A stretch of DNA of 64,000 nucleotides from Sanghuangporus weigelae (taxonomy: Eukaryota; Basidiomycota; Agaricomycetes; Hymenochaetales; Hymenochaetaceae), in contig CP137323.1 in NCBI GenBank assembly GCA_033182465.1, positions 1,612,001 to 1,676,000 on the forward strand. The letters are read 5' to 3'. The notes beneath the pieces are model-generated. The model searched no databases, was not told the origin of the DNA, and was given only the letters and a program-made list of their open reading frames with translations. The position numbers were made by a program, and so were the translations under genes. Below, one piece after another: positions 56,900 to 64,000 of the stretch (positions within the stretch are counted from its first letter, which is position 1; each line of letters begins with the position of its first letter).

Positions 56900-58613
56900 T
56901 CAGAAATTCAAGATCGCTGGAAGCACGCTTGTCGAGACGTCAACGAAACCACTACCACTCTCTTTCTTCCCTTGCCCATTGAACCACGTCACAGTTCCTT
57001 CAAGCATGTTCTTCCTTCGTGTCAAATCAACCTCCCTGTTCCGGTTCTTCTTGTCTATCGGAGGAGACGTGACCTGCAATACCGGCTGCATAATGCTCGA
57101 TGACAGTCTGAACCCACCAGAGAATTGTTGAAGCAGGGATACTTCGGAAGCGGCATTTGATGTACGAGCGGCGAGAGAAAGGTACGAAGAGAATGGCTGC
57201 GATAGAACGGAGATCGAGTTGGGGGCGTTGGACGTTGTGCTCTCGATACTGAAATTCCCTCCAACGGAGTCGTCAGAGAAACCAGAAGGCGAGAGGGGTT
57301 GGTGAGATGAGGATGTAGATGGATTTGTCAAGTCCAGGCGGGCCGAAATGACAGCATTCTTGGTGCGCAAAGCAAGTTGCGTGGGAGGCTGGTCGGAAGA
57401 TGCAGAGTTCAGCATGACGATATCCGCCTGGATCGGCGCATTCTTCGTCACGAGCTCAACGGATGACGAGGTAGTGAAGCTGCCCTTGATGCTTTTCTGG
57501 GAGGTCTCCAGGCGAGCCTTGCGAGCTGATAGTGACTGAATGATGCGTCAGCACAACCTCCGCGCAAAGATTAGATACACAAGAAATTTGTGTCTACCTC
57601 AGCCACAATGATCATATCATCAGTTCGAAGGTCGATTTCTCCGAACTCGACTCGTCCTGCCAAGTCCGTCACTGCGATAGCAAATAGCGGGAGATCTGCA
57701 GAAAGTCGCGAAACAAATAATGGACGTTTCTCAGGAATAGGGAGCTTGACATATACGTCATATCGCAGGAGGTTAGCAGTTGACGGTGGGTCGTGTACCT
57801 CCTTTGCAGCCTGCCCTTATTGGTTCACAACCCTTGATACAATGTCCCTATGACACGAGCACTCACCATTATACCAACTGTAAATTTTGCACCTTCTTCA
57901 ATGAGACATATCTTTGAGCGTTGCAAAATATCTCGATTTTGGCTGGAAATTACTACATCGATTTCGACATCAGATGTAGAGCTCTCGATTGCATCGATAG
58001 CAAACGATCCGTATGAATACGAGTCGTTCCCAAAGAACGAAAGATCGGAGGAGGCAGGTATAGAGAATCCGACTTTCACAGAATTCGGATCAGATGAGGG
58101 TGATATTTCACGAGTAGAGTTTCTAGAAGGGGCCACTAGACAAAATGGAAACCGAATCCGTTTACCAGGCTTTGGTGGCCATTCTTCAGGACTCTCTGGT
58201 GGAACATTATCCCTGGAAGGAGTGTTTTTCTGGTAGAGTTCGAATCAACATGCGCCAGCAAATACCAAATATACAAACAATAGACGCACACGTTTCACAG
58301 TAAGATTAATTTCCTCGATGCCCTCGGCGATGATGACGATCAATAACAACATTCCGACAGCAATCGCGAACGCCTTCAGAAATCTCTTTCGTGCATTCTC
58401 GACACGAACGAAGCTAGAGCGACGGTTACTCGTTGAGACATCATCAGGGAACTGTAATGGTGAGTTGTACTCTGTTCCGTAAGAGCCAGAAGCCGAATAT
58501 GCCGGCGGAGGACCCTGAACTAGCTGAGAGCTCTCCGACATTTCCTCACCCGGCGCAAGGCGGGCTGCTGGTCTCTTCACGTCGGGGTTGTTTTCGTCGT
58601 CCAGAACAATCAT
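56900..58613 (-). CDS. Type II membrane protein with S/T-x-N-A-P repeats and PPxY, paralogue of the gene at 54618
   Basis: About five exons. The ATG at 58613 gives MIVLDDENNPDVKRPAARLA, then a PPxY motif in VQGPPPAYSASGSYG and basic residues (VRVENARKRF) before one TM (FAIAVGMLLLIVIIAEGIEE). The ectodomain has PSSDPNSVKVGFSIPASSDL, YDVYVKLPIPEKRPLFVSRL, FGEIDLRTDDMIIVAE and the repeated motifs LVTKNAPIQAD, LRTKNAVISAR, STTSNAPNSIS and ARTSNAASEVS. It ends STSVLPAILNF. Layout, repeats and the C-terminal EGTVTWFNGQG (EGKVFWGEW in the other copy) show common descent with the convergent neighbour. An open frame continues upstream to 58910 but lacks similarity and is left out. Confidence 0.72.
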
Positions 58614-59929
58614 GGCGAGGTAGAATGGCGGGAGCTGAGGAATCTCTAAGATAATGTCATGCAGACCGCCCATATAAACGCGAACGGCATGGTTATCAGC
58701 ATCAGCAACGAGAGCACATGGCTCTCCGCAGTCAATCAAGTCATTCGAGTCCGTTCCCTCCCAAACTTGGTCAGCGCCGAATGGACACGTTATTGTCGAA
58801 TAATATTTGGCACTTCGCCAATGACGAGAGGAAACTTCCCTCGGACTCTCCCAAATTACGAGGATATCATCACGGTGTCGTTCATCGCTGAGGAAAGGCC
58901 GTGTTTGCAAGCTTTATTTCTAGGTCTTCTTTGTGGAGAAAATGAGGAATAAAGTATGGTGTCCTCTGTTCGCCGCCATTGGGCATGAGTAACTACATTT
59001 TCAAGCCAGACATTTTGTGAGTGGATTGAGGAACGTGGACAGGCCGTTATTACAATTACGTCAACAACTCGCTTATATAATAATAGAATCTGCCCGTCCG
59101 ACAGCAAGCGATAATTCATTCATCATTCGTCTTAACCTCCGTCTTAGATAGTGTGTGGATATGGCAGCACAACAAAACTTATGAGTAGGAAATAATATTC
59201 GTGAGTATATATGTTGAAAGCCTTCTGTTTGGCAAGTGCTCTTATAAAGCACGGTATAGGAAAAGCGACAACAATAAAACGTCGTTGATACGTTTTTGAT
59301 AACACGTAAATCGGGCATGAAGTATAATTCTGCCTGTGGGAGGCTCAGGATATCCTTCAAAGGCGAACCGTTAGTATAAAAGGCTGAAGTGGGAGCCGCA
59401 TCGATCTGGCACTCGTCTTATCCTCACTAACGTCACCTGAACGATGACTCTGACTCTTCATGAATTTTTCTTCGGTTAGGGCTGGCAGCCTTAACCATCA
59501 TTGGAATCGTACTCCCGGATATTATCGAGGATGCCTCCACTTGTTGCCCACGGAAGTCCATGCTCGGCGAGGAGAACAATACACTTCTAAATCAGCTCAT
59601 GTAACCTTGACCTTGCTTAGGCTACCAGATGATGCCAGATCCCCCTTGTTCCACCGTGACGATCATGTCTTGCAGTCCTTCATGCTGGTGAATCGTCCGC
59701 GCCGTTTGACCCTCTTTGTAGGGTACGTGAACGTTGTCGAGATATCAGCGCCTTCGACGCTGTCCACGTCAATAAGAGCAGCCAGTCGTTGTCACGGTTT
59801 CTTACTCAATTTTCCGCCTCAGGGATTGGGCTGGGCGGCAAGTAACCATTCTTGGTTTTTGTCGGCGAGGCTCCGAACTACTTTCTTCGAAGAACCGCTC
59901 GAATGGATGTATGGCTTCCTGATTCCCGA
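58614..59929. other. Intergenic region with a TATA box and an incomplete coding fragment
   Basis: Upstream region of the membrane-protein gene. On the plus strand, TATAAAA at about 59374 lies 70 bp before an ATG (59444, MTLTLHEFFF). The following sequence (LGLAALTIIGIVLPDIIEDA, STCCPRKSMLGEENN) is in another frame and stops at about 59602, so no gene can be completed. A 159-codon frame (59460-59939) overlaps in a third frame without recognisable features. Confidence 0.35.
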
Positions 59930-60430
59930 TTCACAATGAAGTTGCCACAAAGATCGCTCGGCAGCCGCCAGTGCCTCTATTCGGCGTCCTCGCAACGCAT
60001 GCCTACATTGTTATCGAGGACGGGAACTTCGGCGCGCCTCGCTGGAAGGGTAGCCCGAGTCGCGTCAACTCATGAAGTGATGATGCTGTCTTTGCCTTTG
60101 CCTTTGCCTTTGCAACCAGACACCGGTACGCTCAGTATCTGATCTCGCAGATCAGTTAGCTTGCGAAGCATGCCCGTCATCAAGTTCTCTACCGGACTTG
60201 GAACAGCTGGACATTCTACCAAAGTGCCAAGCTGGAAAGCTGATGATGCGTCGTCATAACTTCCGGCGGTCTTCGTCGGAGAATATATACTGCGCCGGAT
60301 CAAGGGAGTTTTCCGGGGTTTCGAGAGTCATAGTCCTCGGTATGTATCAAGAGCGTCTTGTAAACGCTGCATCAGTCTCCAATCCTCTGAGATCAAACCT
60401 TGAGACGTTCATGCATCTACGTTATGACGG
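59930..60430 (-). pseudogene. Decayed copy of the intronless gene at 60686-61711
   Basis: Read on the minus strand, this segment matches the C-terminal half of the neighbouring intact gene but with stops and frameshifts. ERTGVWLQRQRQRQRQHHH corresponds to KRTGVWQQRVRLRQQQRDF, followed by TGA, then RDSGYPSSEARRSSRPR, TAA, and QCRHALRGRRIEALAAAERS (intact: QCTFAFRGFRIEAPVAAERP). The 60180-60420 part matches the region 62670-62840, which precedes the second intact copy. It contains a (TTTGCC)n tract at 60091-60113. Confidence 0.75.
60091..60113. repeat. Hexanucleotide microsatellite (TTTGCC)
   Basis: Nearly four perfect TTTGCC units. On the minus strand they encode the RQ repeats of the decayed gene copy, a stretch that in intact copies is also Arg/Gln-rich. 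Confidence 0.85.
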
Positions 60431-60685
60431 TCAATAAATAAGATAAGTTCATCCATCTTCATCCGTTCGTAAAGAGAATTAAAGTGTAAGGCACAGGATA
60501 ACAAAGCGAGCACTGATAAACAGACATGAAAGAAAGACCATAACCGAAAAAGAAGCGCAGAGACTTTGAAGGTAATAGATGACGATCGCTCTCGAATGCC
60601 AGTTGTGGAGTGGTACTGCGCAGTCTGAACCATAGACTTGAGGCAGCAGACATCCATGCTTCACTTCTCCCATTCCGAACTACTC

Positions 60686-61711
60686 TCATCGAACGACTAC
60701 TCTCATGGGAGTAGGACTTCCCGGATCTTCACGCACGTACCAGGCGGGGTGACGTTGTCGTGAAGGTCGCTCGGCAGCCACAGGTGCCTCTATCCGGAAC
60801 CCTCGAAATGCAAATGTGCATTGTTGACGCGGACGGGGAGAACGGCACGCATCGCTGAATGTATAGTCCGAATCGGGCGAATTCATGAAATCGCGCTGCT
60901 GCTGCCTTAGCCTTACCCTTTGCTGCCAAACTCCGGTTCTCTTTTCCTCTAGTATCCGTTCTCGCGGCTCAGCGAGCTTTCGAAGCGTGATGGTCGTCGG
61001 GCTCTCCACGGGACCAGACTTAGTCGAACCTCCTGCTAAAGCGCCAGATTGGATGGCAGGTGATGCCTCGTCGGTCCAGTCGTCTTCATCGGAGAACCCG
61101 AATTTTTCATGCCCAGGGGGACTCTCGGGGCTCTGAGCAAGCTGGAAAGCATCGAGGATGTCAGTGCGAACTGACATAGTCTCGTGTTTTCTACATTCGC
61201 CTCCCGCTAATCTGGAAGTATTCCCCTCCGGATTACCTCCATTCCCCTCTGTAATCAGGATCGACTTCTCGATGTGTCCGTCTGTTCGTCCTGTGCAGTT
61301 TTGCGAGGCATGCGAAGTGTCTTTCAGTTCCCGCTCGCATGAATTGCCGTCGATACCTGGAATGTTTTTAAGAGTGTCCTGTTGTCCTTCCCGTCGCTTG
61401 AAGCCCTTCTTTCTTCTCAGCGTCACGTAGTATGGGATGTTTGTTTGTCCCACTTTGCTATTTCTATACAAAATCCGTCGCCCAGAAAATTCCTTTTCCG
61501 ATTTTCGAAGAGGACGGCATGCTACATTGCAATCCTTAGAAACGATCGGAGACGGTGCATAGCCTTCCATGGGCTGCATGGAGGATGTACATTTGAAATG
61601 ATGCGTTGGAACTCTTGGCCGGGAACTGGGAGGTGCACCGACCTTCAGTCCGGGTATTCTGCGGGAGAATGTGGTTGGAAGATTGTGGCTGGTGGCTTGC
61701 ACTTTGTCCAT
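60686..61711 (-). CDS. Lineage-specific duplicated gene, intronless, function unknown (copy 1)
   Basis: One open frame; the ATG at 61711 (MDKVQATSHNLPTTFSRRIP) is favoured, though the frame is open from 61810. The protein (about 341 residues) is basic and disordered with conserved blocks shared with copy 2: GQTNIPYYVTLRRKK, FGFSDEDDWTDEASPAIQSG, ESPTTITLRKLAEPRERILE, EKRTGVWQQR, SDYTFSDACRSPRPRQQCTF and SRQRHPAWYVRED near the C-terminus. Short conserved stretches between fast-changing linkers suggest binding motifs in a disordered protein. No known domain. Flanked by decayed copies; 3' flanking DNA is also conserved with copy 2. Confidence 0.65.
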   Translation of the reverse strand: MDKVQATSHNLPTTFSRRIPGLKVGAPPSSRPRVPTHHFKCTSSMQPMEGYAPSPIVSKDCNVACRPLRKSEKEFSGRRILYRNSKVGQTNIPYYVTLRRKKGFKRREGQQDTLKNIPGIDGNSCERELKDTSHASQNCTGRTDGHIEKSILITEGNGGNPEGNTSRLAGGECRKHETMSVRTDILDAFQLAQSPESPPGHEKFGFSDEDDWTDEASPAIQSGALAGGSTKSGPVESPTTITLRKLAEPRERILEEKRTGVWQQRVRLRQQQRDFMNSPDSDYTFSDACRSPRPRQQCTFAFRGFRIEAPVAAERPSRQRHPAWYVREDPGSPTPMRVVVR

Positions 61712-61876
61712 ATCACATTGCTCGATGACGACATCCGAGATTAAGTGCTTGCTGAAGATCGTGGATATATAAATCAAGAACTTATGGACGTAGTAGAAAG
61801 TTTGTCTCACCGGTAAGCCTCCAGTATCTCTGCTCTCTTCGCATTTAAGTCATTCTTCAAGCCTGACCATGATACC

Positions 61877-62422
61877 TTATGTGCAATTTTGTGCGCCTAT
61901 CGAGCAGAATTGCTTATAAGTATCAGACGGTCGATGGAAAGAATTCGAAATGCGTACAGCTCCGAGCTTCTTTGCCTTGGAGTATTCAAGCATATTGATA
62001 ATGTTACCGGGTGGAATAGGGGGAAGCCCGGCAGCAAGGGTTTTAAATGCGCATTCGACCATCCTAGAATGCTAACGTCAATTATCTGCTTAGACGTAGG
62101 CATGCTCATACGTGCACATACTTGTCTTCCACGTGTGTCCTTGTGAAGCCACTAGACTTCATGATCCACTCGATGTCAGCATCGGTGACGAAGTCGATCG
62201 CCTTAGCAAAGGCACGGAAGCTTAGCATGTAAAAAGCAGTTCGACACTGATTTAACATACCTTTGCGACCTCGATCAACCCTTTCGATCGGAGAAAGCAA
62301 AGAACCTCTTCCGCGGTGAACGTGTGTTTGCGATATGCTCCGCTGTGGATCGGAGCACATCGACTGCTTCCACTCCTTATTTGGCTGATCTCCGACTGCA
62401 ACGAGTTAAGTGCGACGGGCAT
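61877..62422 (-). CDS. Small three-exon gene, 142 residues, family unknown
   Basis: Exons 62422-62261, 62201-62122 and 62063-61877 (162, 80 and 187 nt) join in phase through GTATGT donors and GCTAAG/TTCTAG acceptors, giving one frame of 143 codons. The protein starts MPVALNSLQSEISQIRSGSS, continues HTFTAEEVLCFLRSKGLIEV then AKAIDFVTDADIEWIMKSSG, and VECAFKTLAAGLPPIPPGNI. The first two thirds look helical and globular, with Asp/Glu-rich turns. It lies between the two copies of the duplicated intronless gene, and no second copy is seen in the window. I do not recognise the family. Confidence 0.55.
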
Positions 62423-62669
62423 GGTGTGTATTGCTGAGGCGTGGTGCACTAGAAAGTCGAAAGGAGGGAAGGAGGGAGAGCTGAAGGTGGTGGATAAAGA
62501 CAAAGGCTTAGGCACAGTATGGGTTGAACTTAATTTGATCGACATGAGCCACGTCCTCTTTAGGAGTGCCTTATTGTTCAAGCTCGTTTGTACCACAAAT
62601 GCTGAACTCTCGTAAGCAAATTTTTGCCTAGATTCCTAAGAGCCTAATGAAATGATTTGATTTAAACGA

Positions 62670-62840
62670 AACGGGTCAGCTGGACATTCTGCCAAAGTAC
62701 CGGACTGGAAGCCTGGCGGTGTATTGTCGTCACTTCCGATGGTCTTTGTCAGAGTAGACTACGCTAAGTTAAGGGAGTTTCCCGAGACTTCGAGCGTCAT
62801 AGGCCTGAGATCAAACCCTGAGGTGTGAATACATCTATGT
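62670..62840 (-). pseudogene. Second decayed copy of the duplicated gene (short)
   Basis: This stretch aligns with 60205-60420: AGCTGGACATTCTGCCAAAG against AGCTGGACATTCTACCAAAG, and GATCAAACCCTGAG against GATCAAACCTTGAG. It is therefore the remnant that travelled with copy 2 when the unit (remnant, spacer, gene) was duplicated. Confidence 0.7.
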
Positions 62841-63100
62841 TGTAATGATCAATAAATAAGATAGGTACATCCAACTTCATCCGTTCGTAAAGATAATTAA
62901 AGCGCAAAGCACAGGATGACAAAGCGAACACTGATAATTAGACACGAAAGAAAGTCATATCCGAAAAAGAAGCCCAGAGATTTTGAAGGTAGTGGATGTA
63001 GAGCTCTCTCCAATAGCAGTGGCGGAGTTGTGCTGCGCGTTCTGCACCATCGGCTTGAGGCAGCGGACAACCATGTTTCACTTCTCCCGTTGGGATTCGA
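62841..63100. repeat. Duplicated 3' flank of copy 2 (matches about 60420-60685)
   Basis: Extended similarity to the flank of copy 1 includes CATCCGTTCGTAAAGA at 62878 and 60463, and CCGAAAAAGAAGC at 62959 and 60545. The duplicated unit thus extends well beyond the coding frame. Confidence 0.8.
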
Positions 63101-64000
63101 CTACCGTGTGCGAACAGCTGCCCCCACTGCCCTCATGGGAGTAGGACTCCCCGAGTCTTCACGCACGTACCAGGCAGGATGACGTTGTCGTGAAGGTCTC
63201 TCGGCAGCCGCGGGTGCCTCAACCCGGAACCCACGAAACGCAAATGTGCATTGTTGTCGCGGGCGGGGCGAGCGGCACGCATCGCTGAACGTGTAGTCGG
63301 AATCGGGCGAATCCATGAAGTCGTGTCGTCGCCTCTGTCTTTGATACCAAACACCGGTCCGTTTTTCTTCAATTATCTGCTCTCGCAACTCAGCTAGCTT
63401 GCGAAGCGTAATGGTCGTCGGGCTCTCCACTGGTCCAGATGCGACTGAATCTTCTGCCAGGGATCTGGACTGGATAGCGGATGATGTCTCATCGACCCAG
63501 TCCTCGTCCGAAAATCCAAATGCTTCTGGTTCGGGAGGATTCTCGGGACTCCTAGCGAGCTGGAGAGCGTCAAGAGTATCAGTGAGAACCGAAGTCGCCT
63601 CACATTCTCTGTATTTGCTTTTCGCCGGTCTGGATGCACTTCCTTCCAGTTGTCTGGCATTTCCATCCGCGGCCAGGGCTGTGCCGTTGCTTCGTAAGGA
63701 AGATCGAGTGCGTGCTGAATGTCGTTTGCTTCGTTTGCCGTCCTTACTTGAAACATTTTCAAGAGCATTCTGTTGTACCTCTCGTCGCCTAAAGCCCTTC
63801 TTTCTTCGCGTTGTCACATAGCATGGGACGTTCGTTTGTCTCACTTCGCCCTTCCTATACGCCCGTTGACCAGAAGATTCTCTTGCTTCTTCCCGAGGTG
63901 AAACATTTTCTTCACGCCGATCCTTAGAAGTGGTAGAAGGTGAACGGCTCTCCATGGGCTGCGTAGGGAAAGTAAATTTGGGATGTGGCATCGAATTTCT
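63101..64000 (-). CDS. Lineage-specific duplicated gene, copy 2, 5' end outside the window
   Basis: Paralogue of the gene at 60686-61711 and open to the window edge; an ATG at 63991 (MPHPKFTFPTQPMESRSPST) is internal relative to copy 1 numbering, so the true start is probably beyond the end. Shared blocks are GEVRQTNVPCYVTTRRKKGF, FGFSDEDWVDETSSAIQSRS, ESPTTITLRKLAELREQIIE, EKRTGVWYQRQRRRHDFMDS, SDYTFSDACRSPRPRQQCTF and RQRHPAWYVREDSGSPTPMR. It has no introns. Linkers differ strongly from copy 1 while the blocks hold, which suggests protein-level selection. Function unknown. Confidence 0.65.
   Translation of the reverse strand, partial: RNSMPHPKFTFPTQPMESRSPSTTSKDRREENVSPREEARESSGQRAYRKGEVRQTNVPCYVTTRRKKGFRRREVQQNALENVSSKDGKRSKRHSARTRSSLRSNGTALAADGNARQLEGSASRPAKSKYRECEATSVLTDTLDALQLARSPENPPEPEAFGFSDEDWVDETSSAIQSRSLAEDSVASGPVESPTTITLRKLAELREQIIEEKRTGVWYQRQRRRHDFMDSPDSDYTFSDACRSPRPRQQCTFAFRGFRVEAPAAAERPSRQRHPAWYVREDSGSPTPMRAVGAAVRTR

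Noticed and set aside
58614-58910. Upstream in-frame extension of the SNAP-repeat membrane protein
   Set aside because: It would put 99 extra residues before the tail with no counterpart in the paralogue; the ATG at 58613 gives a matching layout.
59460-59939. 159-codon plus-strand frame
   Set aside because: It runs into the decayed gene copy in the antisense direction and has no recognisable features.

Overview
The window is nuclear DNA of a filamentous basidiomycete, most likely a mushroom-forming agaricomycete. The evidence is dense genes on both strands, many 45-70 nt GT-AG introns, a tRNA-Asp gene with an intron, and basidiomycete-style families: C2-NACHT-WD40 NLR, F-box/LRR, BTB, SNAP-repeat membrane proteins, GH28, GH71 and Dal5-type transporters. 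Gene models were built by hand from conserved domains and splice-site phase. Domain-anchored exons are firm; the 5' ends of unrecognised genes are less so.

Left part (1-15.2 kb): the C-terminus of one Dal5/TNA1-type MFS transporter and a complete tandem paralogue; a flavocytochrome b2 (lactate dehydrogenase) gene; a poorly coding 1.7 kb gap; a long NLR gene (C2, helical domain, NACHT, 14 WD40 repeats) with one in-frame TAG where the family has Trp; and a divergent F-box gene 240 bp away.

Middle (16-37 kb): a large serine-rich PPxY protein, tRNA-Asp(GTC), two tandem BTB genes (one with an RS-repeat tail), a GH28 pectinase, a microbial-type PARG-like protein, a two-TM putative mitochondrial protein, a small five-exon gene of unknown function, an F-box/LRR gene, a GH71 alpha-1,3-glucanase and ketopantoate hydroxymethyltransferase.

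Right-middle (39-50 kb): a cryptic six-exon gene rebuilt from phase-consistent exons, a secreted six-hairpin-glycosidase-like protein, then a compact housekeeping block of LSM4 / ERV-type sulfhydryl oxidase (divergent) and AsnRS / DPH5 (divergent, 179 bp apart).

Right end (50-64 kb): unrecognised genes, a convergent pair of type II membrane proteins with repeated S/T-x-N-A-P motifs and cytosolic PPxY motifs, and a lineage-specific array made of a decayed copy, an intact intronless gene, a small three-exon gene, a second decayed copy, and a second intact copy running off the window. No transposon, CRISPR array or integrated virus was recognised. The features most worth following are the NLR with its amber codon and F-box partner, the SNAP-repeat/PPxY pair, the duplicating right-end family, and the small genes that single-exon ORF searches miss.
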